From NCBI GenBank assembly GCA_021850085.1, contig JAJZRZ010000049.1:1-9845 (forward strand): DNA of 9,845 nt, in the 5' to 3' direction. The first letter of the stretch is position 1; each line of letters starts with the position of its first letter. Below the pieces are notes generated by a model. The model did no database searches. It worked only from the letters and a program-made list of their open reading frames with translations, and was not told the origin of the DNA. The position numbers and the translations under genes are program-made. Below are positions 1 through 6,387 of this stretch, piece by piece. The DNA is from Actinomycetes bacterium (GTDB taxonomy: Bacteria > Actinomycetota > Coriobacteriia > Anaerosomatales > Anaerosomataceae).

Positions 1-1
1 G

Positions 2-448
2 CGGTTTCTGGGGCGCTTCAAGCGCGCGGAGAGATTGACGGCCTCGGTCGGCGCGGCATTCTCGGTCATGGAGCGGTCACTCTCGCCGAAGCGTCTTGCC
101 GCGGCCACCCCCGTGTCCGTCCTCTCGTGGGGGGCGGAGGGTGTCGGCTTCGTGCTGTGCGTGGAGGCGCTCGGCTTCACCGGCGTGAGCCCCGCCGCCC
201 TCGTGTCCATCTATGCCGCCTCGACGATCATCGGCGCGTTCACGTTCCTGCCGGGAGGAATCGGGCTCACCGAGGCATCGCTGGCGGGGATCCTCGTCGC
301 CACGGGCATGCCCGCACCCGATGCCGCGGCGGTCACCATCGTCGCGCGTGCGGCGACCCTGTGGTGGGGCGTGGCGGTCGGTTGGGTAGCCCTCGCCGCA
401 CGGCCCTCGATACTCGCGTGCCTCAAGGAGCAGCGGCAGGAGACGTAG
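2..448 (+). CDS. Flippase-like integral membrane protein, LPG synthase TM-domain family (5' end missing)
   Basis: This is the C-terminal 148 codons of a membrane protein whose start lies left of the window; the frame is open from base 2 to the TAG at 446-448. Three hydrophobic stretches are visible: around TPVSVLSWGAEGVGFVLCV, around ALVSIYAASTIIGAFTFLP, and around AATLWWGVAVGWVALAA. The stretch FLPGGIGLTEASLAG between them is the typical signature of the lysylphosphatidylglycerol synthase TM / UPF0104 (YbhN-like) family, where this loop is the best conserved part. Members are inner-membrane proteins, some of which move or modify lipids or lipid-linked sugars; the substrate here cannot be told. 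An internal TTG at 35 could be mistaken for a start, but the frame stays open upstream of it and the protein would lack most of its membrane domain. The family assignment is fairly sure; the function is not. Confidence 0.8.
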   Translation, partial: RFLGRFKRAERLTASVGAAFSVMERSLSPKRLAAATPVSVLSWGAEGVGFVLCVEALGFTGVSPAALVSIYAASTIIGAFTFLPGGIGLTEASLAGILVATGMPAPDAAAVTIVARAATLWWGVAVGWVALAARPSILACLKEQRQET

Positions 449-453
449 CGGCG

Positions 454-478
454 GATGTCACCCGGCTGGTGTATCTTT
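454..478 (+). terminator. Weak hairpin between the membrane-protein gene and leuB
   Basis: CACC (459-462) pairs with GGTG (468-471) around a 5-nt loop, and GAT (454-456) can pair with ATC (473-475) across a small internal loop. The run TTT (476-478) follows. This could be a weak intrinsic terminator for the upstream gene. The T run is short and the stem imperfect, and the same bases contain a possible -10 (TATCTT, 472-477), so it is only a candidate. Confidence 0.25.
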
Positions 479-495
479 GCCTGCACATCGTGATC

Positions 496-502
496 GAGGA
501 GG
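496..502 (+). promoter_or_regulatory. Ribosome binding site that fixes the leuB TTG start
   Basis: GAGGAGG lies 6 nt before the TTG at 509. This strong site, and the fact that the encoded protein begins just before the conserved N-terminal nucleotide-binding strand, make TTG the convincing start although it is a rare start codon. Confidence 0.8.
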
Positions 503-508
503 CGCCCG

Positions 509-1618
509 TTGAAGACGTATCGTATCTGTCTGCTGCCCGGTGACGGCATCGGCCCCGAGATCACAGCCGAGGCCGTGAAGGTCCTGGCCGTCATTGGCGA
601 ACGGTTCGGCGCGAACTTCGAGTTCAGCGAAGCGCTCCTCGGCGGCATCGCCATCGACGAGACCGGCACGGCGCTGCCGGAAGCCACCTTGCGGGCCGCG
701 CACGGGGCCGATGCCGTTCTGCTTGCGGCCATAGGCGGCCCGAAGTGGGACACGACCGACCCGGACAAGCCGCGTCCCGAACAGGGGCTGTTGGGCATCC
801 GCAAGGCTCTTGACCTGTACGCCAATCTGCGCCCGGTCAGGATATTCGCTGCGCTGCGCGACGCGAGCTCGCTCAAACCCGAGTATCTCGAGGGCGTGGA
901 CATGCTGATCGTCCGCGAGCTCACGGGAGGCCTGTACTTCGGCGCGCGGGGCCGTGAGGCTGGCGTGGAGGGCGCCGCGACCGGAGGCGGGCCCGGGTTG
1001 CGCGCGTACGACACGATGGAGTACCGGGAGTTCGAGATCGAGCGAATCGCGCGCACGGCCTTCGAGGCGGCGCGCACGCGACGCGGCCGGGTGCACTCTG
1101 TGGACAAGGCCAACGTGCTGGAGTCCAGCCGCCTGTGGCGCGAGGTCGTGCATCGCGTGCATGATGCCGACTACGCCGACGTGGAGCTGATCGACCAGCT
1201 CGTGGACAACTCGGCCATGCAGATCGTGCGCAACCCGGCGCAGTTCGACGTGATGGTCACCGAGAACATGTTCGGCGACATCCTGTCGGACGAGGCCTCG
1301 ATGCTGACCGGGTCGCTCGGCATGCTCGCGAGCGCTTCGCTCGGCGACGGGACGGCGCTGTACGAGCCGAGCCACGGCAGCGCTCCCGACATCGCCGGTC
1401 AGGGTGTGGCCAACCCTCTTGCGATGCTGCTCTCGATGGACCTCATGCTGCGGCACAGCTTCGGCATGCACGAGGCGGCAGATGCGCTCACCTCGGCGAT
1501 CGAGGGGGTGCTCGCCGATGGGTGGCGAACGCGCGATATCGCTGACGCTGGCACGCTGCCGCAACGTACCGTGGGTACGAGCGCGATGGGGGAGCTGATC
1601 ATCGAGCGGCTCGGCTGA
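509..1618 (+). CDS. leuB: 3-isopropylmalate dehydrogenase
   Basis: LeuB oxidatively decarboxylates 3-isopropylmalate with NAD+ to 4-methyl-2-oxopentanoate, in leucine synthesis in the cytoplasm. The protein is 369 aa, normal for the family. Visible signatures are GDGIGPE (residues 11-17), NLRP (107-110 region), RELTGGLYFG (136-145), the catalytic Tyr in MEYREFEIERI (Tyr172), the catalytic Lys in SVDKANV (Lys200), and the Mg2+-binding aspartates Asp233, Asp257 and Asp261 in VDNSAM and FGDILSDEAS. YEPSHGSAPDIAG (285-297) is the nucleotide-binding loop of this dehydrogenase family. RELTGG and the overall length favour LeuB over isocitrate or tartrate dehydrogenases. The start is TTG with GAGGAGG 6 nt upstream. 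With cimA nearby, the enzyme may also act on erythro-beta-methylmalate in the citramalate route to 2-oxobutyrate, as known for LeuB in organisms with CimA. Stop is TGA. Confidence 0.96.
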   Translation: MKTYRICLLPGDGIGPEITAEAVKVLAVIGERFGANFEFSEALLGGIAIDETGTALPEATLRAAHGADAVLLAAIGGPKWDTTDPDKPRPEQGLLGIRKALDLYANLRPVRIFAALRDASSLKPEYLEGVDMLIVRELTGGLYFGARGREAGVEGAATGGGPGLRAYDTMEYREFEIERIARTAFEAARTRRGRVHSVDKANVLESSRLWREVVHRVHDADYADVELIDQLVDNSAMQIVRNPAQFDVMVTENMFGDILSDEASMLTGSLGMLASASLGDGTALYEPSHGSAPDIAGQGVANPLAMLLSMDLMLRHSFGMHEAADALTSAIEGVLADGWRTRDIADAGTLPQRTVGTSAMGELIIERLG

Positions 1619-1671
1619 GTCGGCCGATTGGCGTTCGAAGGCCAGACATCGCCGTCAGGCTTTCGTCGCGC

Positions 1672-1687
1672 TACACTATCGCGATAG
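1672..1687 (+). promoter_or_regulatory. -10-like element overlapping a perfect 12-bp palindrome upstream of ilvE
   Basis: The leuB-ilvE gap (1619-1711, 93 nt) contains TACACT (1672-1677), which resembles a -10 box, overlapping the perfect palindrome CTATCGCGATAG (1676-1687). No good -35 is seen at the normal distance. A palindrome at the probable transcription start would suit a repressor operator controlling ilvE and the PBP gene behind it. Both the promoter and the operator are inference from position and symmetry. Confidence 0.35.
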
Positions 1688-1711
1688 CCGGTCCTGCCGC
1701 TAGGAGGCGTC

Positions 1712-2626
1712 ATGGCACTGCCCGAGATGGACCACATCTGGATGGACGGGAAGCTGGTGCCGTGGAGGGACGCCACCGTTCACGTCCTCACCCACGCCTT
1801 GCACTACGGCAGTGGCGTCTTCGAGGGCATCCGCTGCTACGACGCCGAGGGCGGTCCGGCGGTCTTCCGCCTCACCGAGCACATGGAGCGCTTCGAGCGC
1901 TCGGCGAGGATGCTCTTCATGGATCTCGGCTATTCCGTAGAGGAGACGGTCGAGGCGGTCAAGCTGACCGTGCGATCCAACAAGCTCTCGTCGTGCTACA
2001 TCCGTCCCATAGCCTTCCGGGGTTACGGTGTCATGGGGCTCGACCCAATCCCCGCTCCAGTGAACGTCGCGATAGCCTGCTGGCCCTGGGAGACGTACAT
2101 GGGGGAGGCGGCACTCGTGAACGGTGTCGATGTGGGCGTCTCGTCGTGGCGCCAGCGGGGACCCAACGCCATGCCCCCGGCGATCAAGGCCACGGCGAAC
2201 TACCTCAACTCGTCGCTCGCCCGCATCGAGGCCAACCGCCATGGCTACAGCGAGGCCATCATGCTCAACGAGGAAGGTAAGGTCTGCGAGGGTACGGGCG
2301 AGAACCTGTTCATCGTGCGGGACGGTGTCATCTCGACCCCGCCGGTCTCCGACGGCATCCTCGAGGGCATCACGCGCGACTCCATCATGGTGATCGCAGA
2401 CAGTCTGGACATCCCTGTCATCGAGGAATCGCTGGTGCGCACCGACCTTTACACCGCCGACGAGATGTTCATGACCGGCAGCGCGGCCGAGGTGGTCCCG
2501 GTGCGCTCGGTCGATGGGCGCGTCTTGGGCGATGTCGGCCCGATCACCTTCGAGCTGCAGAAGGTGTTCTTCGACGTTGTGCACGGCAAGCTTGCCGAGT
2601 ACGAGGAGTGGCTGGAGCGCATATAG
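1712..2626 (+). CDS. ilvE: Branched-chain amino acid aminotransferase
   Basis: This PLP enzyme transfers the amino group between glutamate and the 2-oxo acids of leucine, isoleucine and valine, the last step of their synthesis. It is 304 aa, typical for class IV aminotransferases. The PLP Schiff-base lysine is Lys159 in AIKATANYLNSSLA. HYGSGVFEGIR (31-41), SSCYIRP (93-99), EGTGENLF (193-200, with the Glu that contacts the pyridine nitrogen), DGILEGITRDS (214-224) and FMTGSAAEVVPV (253-264) are all standard BCAT motifs; D-amino acid transaminase and aminodeoxychorismate lyase of the same fold lack this full set. The start ATG has AGGAGG (1702-1707) 4 nt before it. The TAG stop is followed at once by the GTG of the PBP gene in the same frame, so the two are almost certainly cotranscribed and perhaps translationally coupled. 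Confidence 0.95.
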   Translation: MALPEMDHIWMDGKLVPWRDATVHVLTHALHYGSGVFEGIRCYDAEGGPAVFRLTEHMERFERSARMLFMDLGYSVEETVEAVKLTVRSNKLSSCYIRPIAFRGYGVMGLDPIPAPVNVAIACWPWETYMGEAALVNGVDVGVSSWRQRGPNAMPPAIKATANYLNSSLARIEANRHGYSEAIMLNEEGKVCEGTGENLFIVRDGVISTPPVSDGILEGITRDSIMVIADSLDIPVIEESLVRTDLYTADEMFMTGSAAEVVPVRSVDGRVLGDVGPITFELQKVFFDVVHGKLAEYEEWLERI

Positions 2627-4618
2627 GTGTCCAGGAAGCGCCTTGTTCGGGTGCTCTCGGCGGCGTCGGGCTTGCTCGCCGCCGTGCTGGTCCTTCTGCT
2701 ACTGTTCGCCGGCTACCTGTGGCATGTGTCGCGCAGCTTGCCCGATCTCCGGGCGGACCCGGGTGCCTTCGAGGTGGCGCAGACCTCCGTGGTCTACGCT
2801 GCCGACGGCTCCGTGATCGCTGAATGGTATGACGGCGAAGACCGCACCGTGGTGCCGGCCGGCGACATACCAGAGTGGATGAAGCAGGCCGTCGTAGCCA
2901 TCGAGGACCGGCGTTTCCACGAGCATGGCGGCGTCGACATCCAGTCCATCGTCCGGGCGCTTTCCGTGAACTCTCGGGCCGGCGAGATCCGGCAAGGGGG
3001 CTCGACCATCACCCAGCAGACGGTGAAACTGCTGTTCACAGACGGTGAGCGTACGCTGACTCGCAAGATCGAGGAGGCATTGCTCGCCCTGTCGCTTGAG
3101 ACGCGCGCCGACAAGGACGAAGTCCTCAGCGTCTACCTCAACACCGTGTACTTCGGGCGCGGCGCGTACGGGATCGAAAGCGCGGCACAGAGGTTCTTCG
3201 GCGTTTCCGCCCAGGACCTCACGCTTCCACAAAGCGCGCTGCTCGCCGGGTGCATCAGGTCTCCGACACGCTACGACCCCTTCGTCAACCCGGAGTCAGC
3301 CTTGGAGCGGCGCGATCTCGTGTTGCGGGAGATGCGCAACCAAGGCCACATCGACCCTGAGGACGCCGCGATAGCGGCGGCCGAACCGCTCGGCCTGAAG
3401 GCCGAGAGCGCGGCGGGACCGGCCTTCGCGCCGTACTTCGTGGAGTACGTGAGGCGCGACCTGCTGACACGTCTCGGGTCCGAGCGTCTGTACCGGGGTG
3501 GCCTCCACATCCGCACGACGCTCGATCCCGCGGCGCAGCGCGCGGCCGAGGCGGCGGTGCGCTCTGTGCTGTTCACACCGGAGGACCCTGAAGTGGCCAT
3601 AGCCGCGGTCCGGTGGGCCGACGGCGCGGTGGTCGCGATCGTGGGCGGCCGCGACTTCGCCGCCGAGCAGTTCGATCTGGCGACGCAGGGCAGGCGGCAG
3701 ACCGGCTCGGCCTTCAAGCCCTTCGTTCTTGCAGCCGCCCTCGAGCAGGGCTACTCCGTCGAATCGAGCTGGGACGCATCGCCTTTCTCAACCCCGGTCA
3801 AAGACGAAATCTGGCATGTTGAGAATTATGAGAACAGCATCACCGGCGGCTCCTACACGCTCGAGACGGCCACCATTTGGTCGATCAACACCGTTTATGC
3901 TCGCCTGATCACCGCCGTCGGTCCCGACAAGGTCGTGGATGTCGCACAACGCATGGGCATCACGACACCGCTCGACCCCGACCCGGCTATCGCTCTCGGC
4001 GGTCTCACGCGCGGCGTGTCGCCGCTTGAGATGGCGGCGGCGTTCGCGACGATCGCGAACGGCGGCGTGGCCATCCCTCCGTCAGGGGTCTCCACCGTCA
4101 CCGACGCGGAGGGTGCGGTGATCTACCAGCCGGAAAGGACAGGCTCGCGGGCGATCGGTGAGGACGTCGCCACAGCGCTCGCCGACGTCCTCGGACAGGT
4201 GTACACGAGCGGGACCGGCACCGGCGCCAACTTCGGGCAGTGGGGTGCGGTCAAGACGGGGACGGCGCAGTCCTGGCGTGATGCGTGGCTGGTGGGCTAC
4301 TCGGGTGCGCTGTCCACCGCAGTGTGGATCGGCTATCCGGAAGCGCAGGTGCCGATGGACAACGTCCGCGGCATCCGCGTGACGGGAGGCAGTTTCCCAG
4401 CGCAGGTATGGAAGGGGTTCATGCAGGCAGCATCGGGTGGGACGTCCGCCACCGCTTTGGCAGGGGACGGCGCGGTCCAGGTTCCCATGGAGGGGTACGA
4501 GGTCTATGAGGTATGCCCGGAGTCCTTCAGGATGGCAGCAGAAAGCTGCCCCGGGCCTGTCGAGATCCTGCTGCCCTTGGGCGCGCTTTCAGGCGAGGTC
4601 TGCAGACTCGCGCACTAG
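2627..4618 (+). CDS. Class A penicillin-binding protein (bifunctional glycosyltransferase/transpeptidase, PBP1a type)
   Basis: This enzyme polymerises lipid II into glycan strands and crosslinks the peptides, outside the membrane. The 663-aa protein has a short basic start (MSRKRLVR) and one membrane anchor at about 11-33. The GT51 domain spans about 55-235: AIEDRRFHEHGG carries catalytic Glu93, then QGGSTITQQ (123-131), RKIEEALLALSLE (146-158, second catalytic Glu about 150) and YLNTVYFGRGAYGIESAA (170-187). The transpeptidase domain spans about 320-605: active-site Ser361 in SAFK (361-364), SIN (419-421) and KTG (543-545). All catalytic motifs are intact. The short tail (about 620-663) carries three cysteines (630, 641, 659); paired cysteines in such tails are common in Gram-positive PBP1 proteins. 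Start is GTG directly after the ilvE stop; GGAG at 2614-2617 inside the ilvE end gives a 9-nt spacing. No functional link with the amino acid genes is evident. Confidence 0.95.
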   Translation: MSRKRLVRVLSAASGLLAAVLVLLLLFAGYLWHVSRSLPDLRADPGAFEVAQTSVVYAADGSVIAEWYDGEDRTVVPAGDIPEWMKQAVVAIEDRRFHEHGGVDIQSIVRALSVNSRAGEIRQGGSTITQQTVKLLFTDGERTLTRKIEEALLALSLETRADKDEVLSVYLNTVYFGRGAYGIESAAQRFFGVSAQDLTLPQSALLAGCIRSPTRYDPFVNPESALERRDLVLREMRNQGHIDPEDAAIAAAEPLGLKAESAAGPAFAPYFVEYVRRDLLTRLGSERLYRGGLHIRTTLDPAAQRAAEAAVRSVLFTPEDPEVAIAAVRWADGAVVAIVGGRDFAAEQFDLATQGRRQTGSAFKPFVLAAALEQGYSVESSWDASPFSTPVKDEIWHVENYENSITGGSYTLETATIWSINTVYARLITAVGPDKVVDVAQRMGITTPLDPDPAIALGGLTRGVSPLEMAAAFATIANGGVAIPPSGVSTVTDAEGAVIYQPERTGSRAIGEDVATALADVLGQVYTSGTGTGANFGQWGAVKTGTAQSWRDAWLVGYSGALSTAVWIGYPEAQVPMDNVRGIRVTGGSFPAQVWKGFMQAASGGTSATALAGDGAVQVPMEGYEVYEVCPESFRMAAESCPGPVEILLPLGALSGEVCRLAH

Positions 4619-4629
4619 CGGCGCGACCG

Positions 4630-4668
4630 CGACGCCACCGTCCTTGGGCGCCCTGCGTCGGTTACAAT
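4630..4668 (+). promoter_or_regulatory. Inverted repeat and -10-like TACAAT upstream of cimA
   Basis: In the 91-nt gap before cimA (4619-4709), CGACGC (4630-4635) and GCGTCG (4655-4660) form a perfect 6-bp inverted repeat enclosing the small palindrome GGGCGCCC (4646-4653). TACAAT (4663-4668), a good -10 match and rare in such G+C-rich DNA, follows 2 nt later. No -35 of normal spacing is clear; TTGGGC (4644-4649) is only 13 nt upstream. The arrangement suggests that cimA has its own promoter, perhaps with an activator or repressor site. Alternatively the repeat is a structure at the end of the PBP transcript, though no T run follows. Confidence 0.35.
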
Positions 4669-4709
4669 GGACGTCACTTTCCTCCGGTGGGTCTCGAAAG
4701 GTCCGCGCG

Positions 4710-6305
4710 ATGGTCACGATCTATGACACCACTCTCCGTGACGGCACCCAGCGTGAGGGCATGTCGCTCTCCGTGGATGACAAGCTGCGCATAGCGGCTC
4801 GCCTCGACGACCTCGGTGTGCACTACATCGAAGGCGGCTTCCCCGGCTCGAACCCCAAAGACATCGAGTTCTTTGCTCGCGCGCGCGAGCTTGCTTTGTC
4901 CAACGCCGTCATCACCGCGTTCGGCACGACCTGCAGAAAAGGCGTGCCGGCCGCCCAGGACGAAGGTCTGGCGGCGTTGCTCGATACGGGTTGCGCGGCC
5001 GTGTGCATCTTCGGCAAGGCATGGGACCTGCACGTCACCCAGGCGCTCCACGCCACGCTCGACGAGAACCTGCGTATGGTGCGGGAGAGCGTCGCGTATC
5101 TCAAAGACGCCGGCCGCAGAGTGTTCTTCGATGCCGAGCACTTCTTCGACGGGTACCGGGCCCATCCCGCCTACGCGCTCGCGGTGTGCCGGGCCGCGGC
5201 GGAGGGAGGCGCCGACGCGGTCGTGCTGTGCGACACCAACGGCGGGACCCTGCCGCAGGCGGTGGCGCGCGTGGTCCGCGAGGTGGCTGAGGCACTGCCG
5301 GGCGTGACCCTGGGCATTCACGCGCACAACGACGGCGCATGCGCTGTCGCCAACTCGCTGGTGGCGGTCGATGCGGGGTGCACGCATGTGCAGGGCACCG
5401 CCAACGGTTACGGCGAGCGTGCGGGCAACGCGGACCTGATCTCCATCGTCGCCGCGCTCGTCCTCAAGATGGGCGACGACTGCGTCTCGGCCGACCAGCT
5501 GCGCCTGCTCACCGAGGTGTCGCATTTCGTCGCCGAGACCGCCAATGTCGCTCCCAATCCGCACCAGCCGTACGTGGGTGCGAGTGCGTTCGCGCACAAA
5601 GGCGGCGTTCACGCGAGCGCGGCGGCACGATTGCCGGAGGCGTACGAGCACGTCGACCCGGCGCGCGTGGGCAACCTCGCGCGCGTGGTCGTGAGCGAGC
5701 TTGCCGGACGTGCATCACTCACGATGAAGGCGGCCGAGCTAGGCATCGACCTCACGGGAGACCAGGCCGCCGTGGCGCGGGTGCTCGACGGGATCAAGGA
5801 GCTCGAGCACCGGGGCTACTCGTTCGAGACGGCTGATGCGTCACTCGAGGTCATGCTCAAAAAGGAGATCGGCACATACGTGCCCTTCTTCACGCTCGAG
5901 AGCTTCCGCTGCATCATGGAGAAGCGCGAAGACGGCAAAGTGATGACCGAGGCCACGGTGAAGATCCACGTGGGCGGACACCGTTTCATCGCCACCGCTG
6001 AAGGCAACGGCCCCGTCAACGCGCTCGACGGCGCGCTGCGTCTGGCCATCGGCCGGTTCTATCCGGCACTCGGCGCCATTCAGCTCTCCGACTTCAAGGT
6101 GCGTGTGCTTGATGAGCGGAAGGGTACCGGCGCGGTCACCCGAGTACTGATAGAGAGCGACGACGGCGAGAAGAGCTGGGGCACGGTGGGTGTCTCGGAG
6201 AACATCATCGAAGCGTCGTGGGAGGCGCTCGTGGACTCCATCGAGTTCGGCCTCTCGCACCCGCGATCGGATGTTCGCACCACGACGAGGCAGCCGAACG
6301 TATAG
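4710..6305 (+). CDS. cimA: (R)-citramalate synthase
   Basis: CimA condenses pyruvate with acetyl-CoA to (R)-citramalate, the first step of the threonine-independent route to 2-oxobutyrate and isoleucine. The 531-aa length is typical of the long CimA type. The N-terminal DRE-TIM barrel shows YDTTLRDGTQREG (5-17), the metal-binding HAHND (204-208), GYGERAGNADL (233-243) and the AHKGGVHA motif (295-302). YDTTLRDGTQREGMSLS followed by GVHYIEGGFPGSNPKD is characteristic of the CimA/LeuA-like group rather than of 2-isopropylmalate synthase. A C-terminal LeuA-type allosteric domain (about 400-520) is present, so feedback inhibition, usually by isoleucine, is likely. The ATG at 4710 has GAAAGG (4696-4701) 8 nt upstream; the open frame runs further left but overlaps the PBP gene and encodes no family sequence there. 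Homocitrate synthase is a less likely alternative. The neighbours leuB and ilvE support the role. Confidence 0.93.
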   Translation: MVTIYDTTLRDGTQREGMSLSVDDKLRIAARLDDLGVHYIEGGFPGSNPKDIEFFARARELALSNAVITAFGTTCRKGVPAAQDEGLAALLDTGCAAVCIFGKAWDLHVTQALHATLDENLRMVRESVAYLKDAGRRVFFDAEHFFDGYRAHPAYALAVCRAAAEGGADAVVLCDTNGGTLPQAVARVVREVAEALPGVTLGIHAHNDGACAVANSLVAVDAGCTHVQGTANGYGERAGNADLISIVAALVLKMGDDCVSADQLRLLTEVSHFVAETANVAPNPHQPYVGASAFAHKGGVHASAAARLPEAYEHVDPARVGNLARVVVSELAGRASLTMKAAELGIDLTGDQAAVARVLDGIKELEHRGYSFETADASLEVMLKKEIGTYVPFFTLESFRCIMEKREDGKVMTEATVKIHVGGHRFIATAEGNGPVNALDGALRLAIGRFYPALGAIQLSDFKVRVLDERKGTGAVTRVLIESDDGEKSWGTVGVSENIIEASWEALVDSIEFGLSHPRSDVRTTTRQPNV

Positions 6306-6320
6306 ATCCGCTCGGGTTTT
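6294..6320 (+). terminator. Possible intrinsic terminator overlapping the cimA stop codon
   Basis: CCGAACG (6294-6300) pairs with CGCTCGG (6309-6315) with one A-C mismatch, around the 8-nt loop TATAGATC, followed by GTTTT (6316-6320). The cimA TAG (6303-6305) lies in the loop. The shape is that of a rho-independent terminator, but the T run is short and the mismatch weakens the stem. Confidence 0.35.
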
Positions 6321-6321
6321 G

Positions 6322-6351
6322 TATAGACTGAAGTGCCTGGCCGAACGTTCG
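6322..6351 (+). promoter_or_regulatory. -10-like TATAGA and 10-bp palindrome upstream of the transporter gene
   Basis: TATAGA (6322-6327) is a plausible -10, with no evident -35. CGAACGTTCG (6342-6351) is a perfect palindrome that would lie just downstream of the transcription start. CCGAACGT occurs both here (6341-6348) and at the cimA end (6294-6301). A repressor operator is possible. It is not the Gram-positive LexA box, which needs a 4-nt spacer between the GAAC and GTTC halves. Confidence 0.3.
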
Positions 6352-6374
6352 CGCCGCGCATCCGCCCATGACAT

Positions 6375-6380
6375 GGAAGG
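6375..6380 (+). promoter_or_regulatory. Ribosome binding site that decides the transporter start
   Basis: GGAAGG lies 7 nt before the GTG at 6388. The in-frame ATG at 6373 overlaps this site and has no Shine-Dalgarno match of its own, so GTG 6388 is preferred. Confidence 0.6.
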
Positions 6381-6387
6381 TGTCCTC

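Noticed and set aside
458..1564. Long open frame on the minus strand opposite leuB (and a 300-codon one at 211-1113)
   Set aside because: They lie opposite well-recognised conserved genes, have low-complexity Arg/His/Ala-rich translations without known motifs, and arise readily in G+C-rich DNA.
1620..1660. Intrinsic terminator after leuB (TGGC/GCCA or GCC/GGC hairpins)
   Set aside because: Stems are only 3-4 bp and no T run follows in a suitable place.
1700..2584. 294-codon minus-strand open frame opposite ilvE
   Set aside because: A mirror of the ilvE codon bias; no motif or ribosome site supports it.
4511..4618. PBP C-terminal three-cysteine tail as a novel domain
   Set aside because: Cysteine pairs in short C-terminal tails are common in Gram-positive PBP1 proteins, and the tail is too short to claim a new domain.
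4437..4709. N-terminal extension of cimA into the PBP gene
   Set aside because: It overlaps the PBP tail, has no family similarity, and ATG 4710 has its own ribosome site and the normal CimA start.
6342..6351. CGAACGTTCG as a LexA/SOS box
   Set aside because: The Gram-positive SOS box needs GAAC and GTTC separated by four bases; here they touch.
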